DNA of 64,000 nt from Amyelois transitella (lineage: Eukaryota; Arthropoda; Insecta; Lepidoptera; Pyralidae): NCBI RefSeq assembly GCF_032362555.1, contig NC_083505.1, positions 955,001 to 1,019,000 of the forward strand, read 5' to 3'. The notes under the pieces are model-generated. The model was not told the origin of the DNA, made no database searches, and was given only the letters and a program-made list of their open reading frames with translations. The translations under genes were made by a program, and so were the position numbers. The first letter of the stretch is position 1, and each line of letters starts with the position of its first letter. This document shows, piece by piece, positions 36,401 to 49,100 of this stretch.

Positions 36401-38058
36401 ATTACCGCGTATGATAAGAATTATGTAAGTTCTTCAGTAGCATATGTATCATATATCCTACATACATACATAAAATCACGCCTCTTTGCCGGAGGGGTAG
36501 GCAGAGACTACCTCTTTCCACTTGCCACGATCTCTGCATACTTCCTTCGCTTCATCCACATTCATATATCCTACTTATATTATAAATGCGATTATGGATG
36601 TTGGTTAATCTTTCACGCAAATAGTACTGAATTGATTACGATGAAATTTGGTATGTAGGTAGCTGAACTCAGAATAACATACAGGCTACTTTTTATCCCG
36701 GAGTTCCCGTGGGATTTATTGTTTTGTTATGATAAAAGTTTTACGCGGACGAAGTTGTGGGCGGCCTCTTGTACATAATAAATGTTAAAGAACGTCATCT
36801 TCCGCTAAATACTCATTTTTACCAACTGAAAAATATATTCTAAATACCTACTTCTTCTTAAATTTACTATCAAAAATTTGAATCTTCTTTTAGGCGATGT
36901 GCTAAATAACCGTCACTAGCTACCAATCTTCTCAAGACTTTGGCATTGTCTACCCCGTAAATGACAAAGTCGTGATATGTGAATGAATTTTTTTTAATCT
37001 CTTTAAATCTCAGATCTATCATTCAGCCAAACAGCTAAACGTGGTCAGTCTTATCAATGCTGTTGGCTACCCCGCAAGGGATATATACGTGATTATATGT
37101 ATGTATGTATCTTTATTTTTTCTATCTTTTCAGTTGAACATGGTGTGGGTATCCTGTGAGGGGGAAAACCCCGCCGACCGCGAGCACATTGGTCCAATCC
37201 AGTACCTGCCTTATAGGGGCTTCCCCGGGTACTACTTCCCGTACACCAACCAGGAGGGCTACCTCAGTCCCTTGGTCGCCGTCCACTTTCAGAGGCCGAA
37301 GAGTAAGTATCACTTAATACATACATACAAAAAATCACGTCTATATCCCTTGCGGGGTAGACAGAGCCATCAGTCTTGAAAAGACTGATAGGCCACGTTC
37401 AGGTTTTTAGCTCGATGATAGAATTGAGATTTAAATAGTGCCAGGATTCTAGCCTGTCGCCTAAAAGAAGAATCCCAAGTTATAAGCCTATCCTTTAGTC
37501 GCCTTTTAAGACATCCATGAGAAAGAGATGGAATGGTCCTATTCTTTATTTTAATGGTGACGGGAATCACACGGCGACACGAGTCTCATAATAATTTTTT
37601 AAAATTAAGATATAGTCTGAACATTGAGCAACTTAAATCTAGGAGTCTGCATGGATCTTTCATCAAAGGGAGTACTCCTCCTGAATTCTGACAGTAGACT
37701 GTAGGACTGCACATTAGGGTATTAGCATTAGTTTCCAACTGGAAGTCGCCAAAACTGAGGCTTATTTTGGAAAGATATGATGGTCGTTGGTAGGCAATCG
37801 AAAAGAGTCCTTGCAAGATCCAAAGATTCTTTAGAGAATTGGTTTTGGGGTGTTTCTTTTTAGTACCTTATCGATCAGATTTCGGCGATAAGAGAACCTT
37901 GGGCTCTTCCTAGGGTCAAACGCTAGGATAATAATCATAATGTTTCATTTCCAGCTGGCATGCTGATCAACATCGAATGTCGTGCGTGGGCGCACAATAT
38001 AAAGTACGACCGCCACGAAGGCATGGGTTCCGTGCACATTGAGATCATGATTGAATAA
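33412..38058 (+). CDS. Gene C: Na+/K+-ATPase beta subunit paralog with two introns lost
   Basis: Five exons (plus): 33412-33571, 35559-35813, 36132-36424, 37134-37302, 37955-38058; 326 aa. The tail (1-53) is longer and more charged than in B, ending [18 protein letters not shown]. The membrane span is about 56-78. The ectodomain has [11 protein letters not shown], six paired cysteines (C156/C168, C178/C192, C244/C301), sequons at N209 (NSS) and N228 (NIT), [19 protein letters not shown] and the terminal GMLINIEC block. Exons 2+3 and 4+5 of the other paralogs are fused here with no intervening bases, so two introns are absent. It is the only member on the plus strand. A TTTTCAG immediately before the 9-base leader (33402-33411) suggests an upstream, unlocated 5'UTR exon. 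Known family role: pump assembly and regulation; tissue specificity cannot be read from sequence. Confidence 0.95.
33689..33862 (+). repeat. SINE-A with target-site duplication
   Basis: 5'-truncated copy bracketed by ACTGTAGAGTTAT (33672-33684) and ACTATAGAGTTAT (33863-33875), a 13-bp target duplication with one mismatch. Confidence 0.8.
33863..33910 (+). pseudogene. Decayed partial copy 1 of gene C exon 1 (3' end plus donor)
   Basis: GGACTGGATCCAGCTGG followed by TGTGAGTAGACCTTTTTC repeats the end of exon 1 (33556-33590) and its flanking intron almost exactly. Its 5' part was split by a SINE-A insertion (33689-33862). Confidence 0.75.
33994..34054 (+). pseudogene. Decayed partial copy 2 of gene C exon 1, with stop in place of the final Trp
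   Basis: Eighteen codons align without gap to the last 18 codons of exon 1: FIWNPKT, then a diverged IQLFE, then RTGSS. The final TGG has become TGA, and the TGTGAGT donor is retained. This is a relic of tandem partial-exon duplication inside intron 1. Confidence 0.8.
34351..34942 (+). repeat. Direct repeat pair flanking a LINE-tail-like segment
   Basis: 34351-34456 and 34831-34942 share TTCCGGCG, GCTCCTT, GAATCCA/GAAATCCA and ATTAGTTAG. Between them 34500-34765 holds GTCAAAATCGGTACAGTGG-type LINE-tail sequence. Confidence 0.65.
34985..35516 (-). repeat. LINE 3' end and SINE-A pieces
   Basis: LINE 34985-35135 reads [20 protein letters not shown] on the minus strand. SINE-A remnants at 35185-35270 and 35400-35516. 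The second lies just upstream of gene C exon 2. Confidence 0.7.
35850..36105 (+). repeat. SINE-A filling gene C intron 2
   Basis: The 318-bp intron 35814-36131 is about 80% SINE-A, leaving only short splice-site margins. Confidence 0.8.
36462..36780. repeat. LINE 3' end (-) and fragment-C (+)
   Basis: 36462-36565, then 36570-36780 (TTACGATGAAATTTGGTATG ... GCGGACGAAGTTGTGGGCGG). Confidence 0.7.
37030..37115 (+). repeat. SINE-A 3' end abutting the gene C exon 6 acceptor
   Basis: The TATGTATGTATC tail ends about 20 bp before the exon at 37134 and runs into the pyrimidine tract. Confidence 0.7.
37330..37580 (-). repeat. SINE-A near full, starts 30 bp after gene C exon 6
   Basis: Tail side faces the exon: the CATACATACA run begins about 18 bp into the intron. 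Confidence 0.8.
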
Positions 38059-38528
38059 TTTTGTGATTTTTCTAAGACTTTAAAAAAAAACATTCGAAAT
38101 TTGAATTATTTGTTGCTGTTTAAATCTAGTCTTTTTTTTCCAAAGAGAACTGTTTAATTGCTGCGTATAATTAATTCATTGTTATTTATTTTTTTCGATT
38201 TAAAAATGGAAGAGTGATTTGTAAAGACGCGAAAATTGTTTGCTGTCGTCATATAATTGGCCAATGTTTACAGCTTTTCATCAGTCTTGCATGCATTTTG
38301 ACAGAATAACTTAAAAAATTTAATGAACCCTGGTACTAATTTGAAAATTTTAAATATTTTTCTAAATAGGTACAAATCTAAAATCTTCTACGAACTTCTT
38401 ATTCATTCTAATGTTATGTGATTTCAAGAATTAGGTAAAACCAGATTATTACAAAAAGCTGTGAATTGTATTTATTACGAATGTCATTTTAGACGTACGA
38501 ATGAGAAGTCAATTATAATTGAGTGTGA

Positions 38529-38534
38529 AATAAA
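38529..38534 (+). terminator. Poly(A) signal candidate, gene C
   Basis: First AATAAA in sense orientation after the gene C stop, implying a 3'UTR of about 490 nt. Confidence 0.5.
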
Positions 38535-40025
38535 TTACGCTATTGTTTTATACATTGTTTCAATGCCAAACTCTCATTTCCAATTGGGATTTGACGCCTT
38601 GTTAATCGTATAAGAAGTACCTATAGATTGTGTGTGCTGTGTGGAATAGTAACACTATTCTATTTTAGATGAATTGACTACAAACAAAAGCACTAACTGC
38701 ATCTAAAATTCTCAACATTTTCGACACCAGCTTTCGTGACTGACAAGTGACAAAACTGACAATTTTTATACATACATACAAACATAAGGTCACGTCTATA
38801 TCCCTTGCGGGGTAGACAGAGCCAACAGTCTTAAAAAGACTGAATGGCCACTTTCAGCTATTTAGCTTAATGATAGAATTGTGATTCAAATAGTGACAGG
38901 TTGCTAGCCCATCGCCTAAAAAAGAATCCCAAGTTTGTAAGCCTACTTTTACTCAATATATTTATTTTAGCAATTAACAGAAAACAAAAGCACTAACTGC
39001 ATTTAAATTCTCAAGATTTTTGACACCAACTCTCGTGACAAGTGACAAACTGTCAACTATAGGTAGTTACCTAATTCTCACAAACTTTAAAAGCACTAAA
39101 ACTTCAACAGTTGAGTTTTCCATCTCTCTCTCTCTCTGTCTGATGAGAGATATTTTATCCCAAACTGACATAAAACCTCCAAGGCTGCTGTAAATGAAAA
39201 AAAACATACTTAATTCCCCGCGGGGTAGACAGAGCAGACAGCCTCGAAAAGGCTGATAGGCCACGTTCAGCTGTTTGGCTGATAATGATAGAATTGAGAT
39301 TCAAATAGTGACAGGTTGCCAGCACAACGCCTAAAAAAGCATCGCAAGTTCATAATCCCTGAGTCGCCTTTTACGACATCCATGAGAAAGAGATGGAGTG
39401 GTCCTATTCTTTTTTGTTTTGGTGCCGGGAACCTCACGCACAAGAAAAAACAGTTTATCACATAAATGTATTTATTACTAACCTTTATTTAAGTACTTAT
39501 TCCTTAAATGTCTGTAATGAGACATTTTTAAACAAAATCTAAAAATATCGTGACTAGAAACAAACTAATCTACACTGATTAAGATATGTTTGTTTTGTAA
39601 TGGATAAATTTGAAACTACAGAACCAAAATTAAACTTCATGACATGTAAATGATAGAAATTTTATGGATTCTTGCTTCAGAACAAGTTTCTATTTCGATC
39701 CCGTGGTCAGGAAGGTAAAGAAAGAGATGCCAAATTAAATAAAATTAAATCCTGTGACCCTGTGACTTTGTAAGTGGTGAATTGACTACTAAAAATATAA
39801 CTAGAACAGTCTTCGCAATATGAACGTATGCGCGTTATTTAATTAGTTAAATTTTTATTGGATCGAAAAACTTAATCTCTTTAATTATTTAAAATTGTAA
39901 ATCTTAATAGAAAGGCGCTTACTATTTTGATTTCTGTGACATTAATTTTGGATTTAAAATTATACTTATCAAAGAAATCTAAATAGTGACCTTCTATAAG
40001 TTTAAAGGTTTACAATTCTATTAAA

Positions 40026-40043
40026 TTTATTTTTATTTTTATT
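40026..40043 (-). terminator. Triple poly(A) signal candidate, gene D
   Basis: Three consecutive AATAAA hexamers on the minus strand (40038-40043, 40032-40037, 40026-40031), starting about 106 nt after the stop codon. Confidence 0.6.
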
Positions 40044-40148
40044 GATAGTGGAAGAAGAGAGAGAATTCTCTTAAAATTCTGCATGAAATGTGTGATTGAA
40101 CATTTTTTTTAAATACTAAGGCACTGGTAGTTTCTACGAGACCAGTCT

Positions 40149-43100
40149 TTAATCGATCATGACCTCCAGATGCGTGGAGCCGAGACGGTTCTTGAGGCTC
40201 TCGGAGTACCTGATGTTCTTGGCCCAAGCCCTGCAGCGGATGTTGATGATCTGACCCCCTGAAAAATTAGGCAGCTGAAGTCACAATACAACACTGTAAT
40301 GAACATATGCTTCTGCAAGGGAATATAATACAAATTAAAAAAAAATCTTAATTTATAAATTAAACAAATATACAAGGAGAGTGTGGAGTGTGGAGGGATA
40401 GGTCGGAGTGGCCTACGAACGTATCTTGATCAAATAAAAGAGGTCCTGGCAAAGGGTCAGTTGAGTTAGGCTCGTAGTAAGTTCGAGACTTGTGTTACGA
40501 GATACTTACTCAACGATACTACCTTTTATAATAAATACTTAAGGACGTCCTGGTAAAGGGTTAGATCAAAAGTACCTACCCGAAACCGCCGAGCTTGCAT
40601 GAAGAGAGTTATGAATGTGGATGAAGCGAAAGAAGTAGGCAGAGATCGTGGCAAGTGAAAAGATGTAGTCTCTGCCTACCCCTCTGGGAAATGGGCGTGA
40701 TTTTATGTATGTATATTACGCAGCTGAAACCACTGAATGGATTTCACTGATATTAGTCATAGTAACATACATATATTTATGACGTGGTAACATTAAAAGT
40801 GTAATTTCAGAAATCAGACAAGAACAAAGTTTAACGGAGACCAAAGTCAAAGTTACCTACCAATTTGCGCCTTTTTAAAGCATTGGTGCCGTGTGGTTCC
40901 CGGCACCGATACAAAAAAGAATAGGACCACTCCATCTCTTTCCCACGGATGTCGTAAATGGGCTACTAAGGGATAGGATTACAAACTTGGGATTCTTTTT
41001 TAGGCGATGGGCTAGCAACCTGTCACTATTTGAATCTCAATTCTATCATTAAGCCAAATAGCTGAACGTGGCCATTCAGTCTTTTCAATACTGTTGGCTC
41101 TGTCTACCCCGCAAGGGATATAGACGTGACCATATGTATGTATGTATGTATGTTAAAGCATTTTTTGAGTTAAAGGTGTTACCTAGAACACGTCTCAGAA
41201 TAATTCTGCTTACAAGCCTTCGTACACCACAAAATCACCCACAGAAAATTAATATAATTAAACTAAGCTTTCTGTAAGCTTACCGATGTAATACAAAAAG
41301 ACATCTTATTAGACTTTATAGATAAGATTTAGAAGTTTGATATCAACCTAATACTAAATTCTAATGCTCACTTGTCGGATTCTGTAGTTCCACAAAGACC
41401 AAAGGACTCAGGTATCCAGGCGTGTTGTCGTATGGGAAATAGGACTGGGAGAACCCTGGTTGGGGGTAGTACTTCAAGGATCCCAGGGCGTCCTTGTCAG
41501 CCCCACGCTCCCCTTCGCATGATACCCATACTTTACGACGCTGAAATAAATAAGGTATTTTATCAGCTTCAAGCTGAAAGCTGAAGTGCCGTGTGGTTCC
41601 CGGCACTAATAGGAAAAGAATAGGACCACTCCATCTCTCTCCCATGGATGTCGTGAAAGGCGACTAAGGGGTAGGCTTATATACTTGGGATTCTTCTTTT
41701 AGGCGATGGGCTAGCAACCTGTCACTATTTGAATCTCAATTCTATCTTAAAGCAAAATAGCTGAACGTGGCCTATCAGTCTTTTCAAGACTGTTGGCTCT
41801 GTCTACCCCGCAAGGGATATAGACGTGATTATATGTATGTATGTATGTTCAAGCTGAAATCTTGGAAGGCAAATTCTCTGATCTGAGTCTTTGCCTGTCC
41901 TCACTTCCACTTTGGTCGTTATACACGCTTCATCTTCAGACTTATTTTAAACGTAGTTAGGTATCACGTCGATAAAAGTTCTGTTCGCAAAGAAAAATAC
42001 AATAACTCTTTTTTGGACCACAATAAATTACAGTAAATTCACAATCATGTATTAAAAAGTGCCGTGTGGTTCCCGGCACTTATAAAAAAAGAATAGGACC
42101 ACTCCTTCTCTTTCTCATTGATGTAGTAAAAGGCGCCTAAAGGATAGGATTTTAAACTTGGGATTCATCTTTTTGGCAATAGGCTAGCAAACTGTCACTG
42201 TCAGTATTTGAATCGCAATTCTATCATCAAGTCAAGAAGCTGAACGTGCTTTATCAGTCTTTTCAAGACTGTTAGATCTGTCTAACCCGCAAGGGATATA
42301 TAGGTACGTGATTATATGTATGTATGTATGTATTACCTGTTCATGCGCTGTATGTTCAGTCATGTAATCCTTGATATGCTGAGGTATTTCTTCAGGTAAT
42401 TCTTCGAGAGTGTCAAAGTAGTCGGGCTTGAATCCGTATAACTGGAAAATATATCCTACTTATATTATAAATGCGAAAGTTTGTGAGTATGTCAGTATGG
42501 ATGTTTGTTACTCATTCGCGCAAAAACTACTGAACCGATTACGATGAAATTTAGTATGTGGGTATATAGCCGAAGACCCAGAATAACATATAGGCTACTT
42601 TTTATCCCGGAGTTCCCGCGGGATTGATAGGGTTTCCATGCGGACGAAGTCGCGGGCGGCCTCTAGTATGAAATAATTTCAATATGCCCGTAGATTTGCG
42701 TTAAAATAAATACAACATAACTTACAGATTGAGTTAAAACTACGAGTATTTAAAACAAAAAAATTTTTGCTCCGCCGAAGTTAACTCAAGGTTCATTAGA
42801 ACTGTTAAAACCTATGACAATGATTTAGGATTTGCTCTGTCATCCCGGGGATCTAATCCAAGTGAGATGGTGATCAGGGAAAGTGATAGTGAAGAAAGAA
42901 TTCTTTTCTTCATTCTTCAGAACGCACAACACATAAAATAAATAGAAATTAAAATTACCTGGTGGCAATATAAAAAATAATAGGGCCACTCCATCTCTTT
43001 CCCATCGATGTCGTTAAAGTTGACTAAGGGATAGGCTTATAAGATTGGGATTCTTATTTTAGGCGATGGGCTAGCATCACTATTTGAATGTCAATTCTAT

Positions 43101-46100
43101 CACTAAGCCTAACAGCTGAACGTGACCTATTGTCTTTCAAGACTGCTGGCGCTGTCTACACCGGGACCCCGATAAGGGATAAAGACGTGATTATATGAAT
43201 GAACTAGCTGTGCCCGCGACTTCGTCCGCATGGAATAGTTATTTTGGGCATCATTGAAGCCCTCAAGGATGAATAATTTCCCCCGCTTGTTTCACATTTT
43301 CCATTATTTCTTCGCTCCTAATAGTTGTAGCGTTATGTTATAATAGCCTAAAGCCTTCCTCGATAAATGGTCTATTCAACACAAAAATAATTTTTCAATT
43401 CGAACCAATAGCTCCTCAGATTAGCGCGTTCAAACAAACAAAGTCTTTAGCTTTATAATATTAGAATAGATGAATGAAATTGAAATTGAAATAATCATAC
43501 TTTGTTCAACTTGATAACGAAGCATGGCTTGTCGCTGCTGTAGCCATAGTCAGTCTCCTTGGTGCAAGCCCGGAGCCTGGTCACATCGAAGGAGCAGACC
43601 TCATCCCGGGGCGGTCGCATCTCGTTAGGACAGTCTATCTGGTTCACCCCCCGGTTCACCAGTAAGGATTTGTTCTCGTACGCTGGAAATGAAAGGGAAA
43701 ATTTTACATGAAACAGCTTTTCGAATATACTAGAATAGAATAGAGTAGATTTATCTTCAAAATTGGATACAAGGTATCACTTATTGACGTCACATCACTT
43801 AGATCTAATTATATCTACTACTGCTTCCAAAGCGCATGTGCACTATTAAGGCTTACTAAGATAGGAGCTTCAGTAATTAATAGCATACATATGGTCATAT
43901 CATATGGTCATATATAGTAGTAGGTCGACTATATCCCTTGCGGGGTAGACAGAGCCAACAGTCTTGAAAAGACTGAATGGCCACGTTCAGCTATTTGGCT
44001 TAATGATAGAATTGAGATTCAAATAGTGACAGGTTGCTAGCCCATCGCCTAAAAGAAGAAACCCAAGTTTTAAGCCTATCCCTTAGTCGCCTTTACGACA
44101 TCCGTGACCATCCAAACTTGAAGCTGCTATGTGCCGTTAATTCATGTCATATCTATATATATCTAATTGTTCATAACAAAATTTTGACAAACAAAATTAT
44201 TTGCCGTGTGGTTCCCGGCACCAATACAAAAAATAATAGGACCACTCCATCTCTTTCCCATGGATGTCGTAAAAGGCGACTAAGCGATAGGCTTACAAAC
44301 TTGGCATTCTTTTTTAGGCGATGGGCTAACAACCTGTCACTAGTTGAATCTCAATTCTATCGTTAAGCCAAATAGCTGAACGTAGCCATTCAGACTTTTC
44401 AAGACTGTTGGCGCTGTCTACGCCGCAAGGGAGATAGACGTGACCATACGTATGTATGTAAAATTTTGAAATTTCGCTCTCTTTCATCATACCATAAAGC
44501 CACTTACGGTTCAGAAACTCATTCAAGTTGTCTATGTACTTCTGGTACTGCGTCCGGTTGCCTCGGGTGTACCAGATCAAAGCACCCTCCTCGTAGATCA
44601 GCGGCCGGTGACCCATCCCGGGGTTGTCGCCTGGAACAGGTTACACAAGACTATTTTAAACTTCAGTTACTAATTAAAAATAGTGTTCTCGAAAATGCCG
44701 TGCGGTTCCCGGCACCGATGAAAAAATGAATAGGACCACTCCATCTCGTTCCCATGGATGCTGGCTTATAAACTTGCGATTCTTCCTTTAGACGATGGGC
44801 TAGCAACCCGTCACTATTTGAATCTCAATTCCATCATAAAGCCAAACAGCTGAACGTGGCCTATCAGTTTTTTCAAGACTGTTGGCTCTGTCTACCCCGC
44901 AAGGGATATAGACGTGATAATATGTATGTATGTATTTTACCAATGATGGAGTCAGCTAGCTGGAAGTACGGGATCTTCTCGTCCATGGTGTACAGCAGCC
45001 CCGTCATGCAGATGGAGAAGAAGATGATGATGCAGATGTACATCACCAGGTAGATCAGCCCGATCACACCTGGAATATGTAAATATCCATCAGAATCCAA
45101 AACCACTAAATTTGTGTGTGAAAGTCTTTCCTTCTGTAAAGCTTGAACGAAGCTACGGCTGAACTACTAAACGTACTATAACAAAGAACTTGGCAAAAAA
45201 TAACGTTAATTCTTGTTGGTGCCTCATGGGTTGCCTCTCCACCCATTATTCTTCAGCAAGGATTACAGGAAGGTTGGTAGAGCCGTGGGTTGTGATGTGA
45301 TAGCCCAAACCGCTGGTTCTAGAGATTTCACATCTATACTAATATTATAAAGCTGATGAGTTTGTTTGAACGCGCTAATCTCAAGAAAATTCTTTTTGTG
45401 TTGAATAGACCATTTATCGAGGAAGGCTTTAGGCTTTATAACATCACGCTGCAACTATTAGGCACGAAGAAAAAATGGAAAATGTGAAAAAAACGGGGGA
45501 AATTGTTTATCCTTGAAGGCTTCAATGATGCCCAAAATAACTATTCCACGCGGTCTAAGTCGCGGGCACAGCTAATATATTATATACATTGTGTTTTCAA
45601 GAAGATTTCCCAAGTGGAAACACTCCCACAGGAATTTTGGGAAATCTTTTTTCCAGCCGCATAAAATCATTCCGTTTTATATTTTATTCCGAGTTGCGGG
45701 CGTACTCCAATTAGATATGAAGATATCTTCAATCACAAGACTTATTGTACTAAATAGTGCTAAAATAACAAATTTGAACGATCATTATGCTATTATGGCT
45801 ATTCATACCACTCGCAAATTAGGTGCTAAGTGCTAAATAACGTCTCGTATATTTGTCTGTACGTAATGATATGAAATTGGAAGCAAATAGTAGCTCTACT
45901 TGGCTAGGCATATTAAAAGAAATGTATATTTCTATACTTTCTTCAATTGAATCTTTACAATAATAAATACTTACTTATAAATGGTTATCTTTATAAGTAA
46001 GTATTTAGCATAAAATATAGTATCGTTGAGTTAGTATCTCATAACACAAGTTTCGAACTTACTTCGTAACTAACTCAGTAATATGTCCCTTATATATATA

Positions 46101-49100
46101 CATATATTTATTACTTATTTCATGATAGATAACGGGTGAAGAGACAATAACTCATGATGTTAATGAAACTACATTACATAAAAATTTTGCAACCCAGGTC
46201 ATTTATAATCCACGCTTAATCTTCCGCCATAATTAAGCAGTGTTGAATCCAATTAGTTACAAGCTCCTTGGTATGAGTACGTAGTTAGTTGATCCTTAGC
46301 GAATCGATTCTCGCCGAAATAGCCCAATGCTCGGCCGTGGTACGTGTTTACTTTACATTACTCGGTGGAATACTGACGAAACCATTTCCGTTTCGACGAG
46401 GTCGACAGTCCCTGGAGGATTTTGAAGGCTGTTTTTTTTTTACTACAAGATTTGTGGTAGTAAGGAAGAATGCCTTTGCGAAAACCCTCGACTTTGAAGC
46501 GGTCTTTGTGCAAAGATTTCCTGCAAGTATAAGTGATGTGACGGCACTGCGCGTATTTTAACTAACATTTTCTATGTCGTTTTTTACGACATAGGTACAT
46601 ACATATAATCACGTCTATATCCCTTGAGGGGTAGACAGAGCCAACAGTTTTGAAAAGACTGATAGGCCACGTTCAGCTGTTTGGCATTATGATAGAATTG
46701 AGATTCAAATAGTGACAGGTTGCTAGCCCATCGCCTAAAAATATAAGCTCAAGTATAAGCCTATCTCTTAGTCGCCTTTTACGACATCCATGGTAAAGAC
46801 ATGGAGTGGTGCTATTCTTTTTTGTATTTGTGCCGGGAACCACGCGGACATAAAAATTATCTACTAATTCCCAATTATTATCTACGGCATTATAAATTTG
46901 ATATAACAAATTTATAATCCATGGAAATATGAAAGATATTTATGTGGTATACAATCAAACAGACTGTACCTACAGTGAAAATATTATGTGTATATGTATG
47001 TACCGAGGCCGGACTATTTGCGGAGAACGTAAACTGCGGTGTGACGTCAGTAAGCAATATTTTCCGATACATTACCTAAATTGAGACGCGTGAGTTTACC
47101 GCTTCTGTATATTCTTATACTTACTAGCCGTGCCCGCGACTTCGTCCGCGTGGAATAGTTATTTTGGGCATCATTGATGATGAATAATTTTCCCCGTTTT
47201 TTGTTTTTTCACATATTCCATTATTTCTTTGCTCCTTATAGTTGCAGCGTGATGTTATACCTATAGCCTAAAGCTCGATAAATGGTCTATTCAATGCAAA
47301 AAGAATTTTTCAATTCGAACCAGAGGGTTCTGAGATTAGCGCGTTCAAACAAACAAACATCACGCTGTAACTTTTATGAGCGAAGTAGTAATGGAAAATG
47401 TGAAAAAACAGGGGAAATTATTCATCCTTGAGGGCTTCAATGATGCCCAATTTCATTCACGCAGACGAAGTCGCGGCCACAGCTTGTGTATTATAAGATT
47501 TGTCGGTGAATCTATAAATTTTGCATATTCATGATAAGTCATGATGCCGGTAGACTGAAATAAACTCTAGTGAAACGTCGAATTGGAAGTGATGCGTAAT
47601 GATTCATACATTATAGTATATTTCTATCAGTACCTATGTGATGATATGGACGACGAATAAATGATATTTATGGTTTTATGACTGTGCCTTGTGGTTCGCG
47701 GAAATTGAGAATAGGATCTTTCTAGAATAAGTCCCGGTTGCGTCCTGAAGATTCAGACTTTGGATACTTCTTTCAGGCGATGCGACGGGCTAGCAACCTG
47801 TCACTATTCGAATCTCAATTCAATCAGTAAACCAAACAGCTGAACGTGGCCTATCAGTATTTACAAGACTGTTGGCTCTGTTTACCCCGCAAACGATATA
47901 TACGTGATTATATGTATGTATGTATCTACTACTAAGTGCGAAACGAAGACTGTGCCCATTTCAGCAAGTAATGAAAAGTGTGCGTAATGGAAAACTCCAC
48001 TATACTGGGGGTGGCTTGACATACCGCACCTATCGGATCGCACTGTAGAGGAATAATAAGTATTTGGTGTCTTATAGAGTGCGCGTCAAGTACTTCACGG
48101 CGGGAACTTTCGTTATGAAGATTTGTTCGAAACCGCTTTCATTAAATACTAGCCGTTAACCGCAATTCCCGTTTTTGTATGTGAAAAGGGGCGAATTTCT
48201 GGAAAAAGGAGGAACATTATTATGATTTTCTCTGATCTCTTTGCCAAAAAATCATGAAAGTTGTTTAGAATGTATTCACGACAAACAAAAAACAGTTTTC
48301 TCATTATTATATTAGTATGGAAGTGATATTCGGAGTTGAAAGTTGTAAGAAACTTAATAATACTTCGACATGTTACCGAGAAAAGGGTTTCCCCGTTTTT
48401 TTTTCCACATATTCCATTATTTCTTCGATCTTAAACTTTATATAGCAAAAAGATTTTTTCAATTCGAACCAGTAGTTCCTGAGATTATCGCGTTCAAACA
48501 ATCAAGCAAACTCATCAGCTTTGTAATATTAGTATAGATTAAAGTTAATAATCAAAGTTATATAATCTAAATTCGAAATTCTGATTGTTCTTCAACTTCT
48601 AGCGACTGCGCACTCCAGATGTACCTCATGTGAACTCTATGGATCGCACCCATCTTTACGACGATTGTTATAGGTGTAAGGTAGAAATTGAAGGTTATTG
48701 TTTGCGAGAATTGGCTATGGATACCTATATTTCATAACTCACTTTTAATAAAAAAATTAATATACCTATTTTAGCGTTTAAATTTAAAAGATTCCTTTTA
48801 GACTAAGGGCTAATCGACCTGTCTAAATAAGTATTTCTTAATTCTCGTGTAGTTTCTACTCGCTTAGTAATTTTTACTCATTTTTCAAGAATTCTTCTCC
48901 CGTTCATGTATATACATACATATAATCACGTCCTTATTACTTACGGGTAAGAGCTAACGGTATTGACAAAAACAGAAAAGCCCAGACCATCGTCTAAAAG
49001 AGAAATCCTAAGTTTATGTGTATTCCTATGATTTAATTTTTCAATCTGCACGAGAAACAAGCAGCTGGCATACACACGTATGTACTTAAAAAATACATAC

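Larger units (their letters stand above)
38059..40148. other. Gene C 3'UTR and intergenic region to gene D
   Basis: Convergent interval between C and D. SINE-A at 38760-38945 (-) and 39205-39440 (-). CAAAAGCACTAACTGCAT and nearby sequence is duplicated (38688 and 38984), flanking the first SINE. Confidence 0.6.

Noticed and set aside
42058-44935. Regular array of similar ~265-bp units as a CRISPR-like or satellite array
   Set aside because: Units are dispersed, in both orientations, end in microsatellite tails and have unrelated sequence between them, which fits retroposons.
46289-46561. 90-aa plus-strand frame in gene D intron 1
   Set aside because: No recognisable domain, no conserved context, and its end overlaps repeat-derived sequence.
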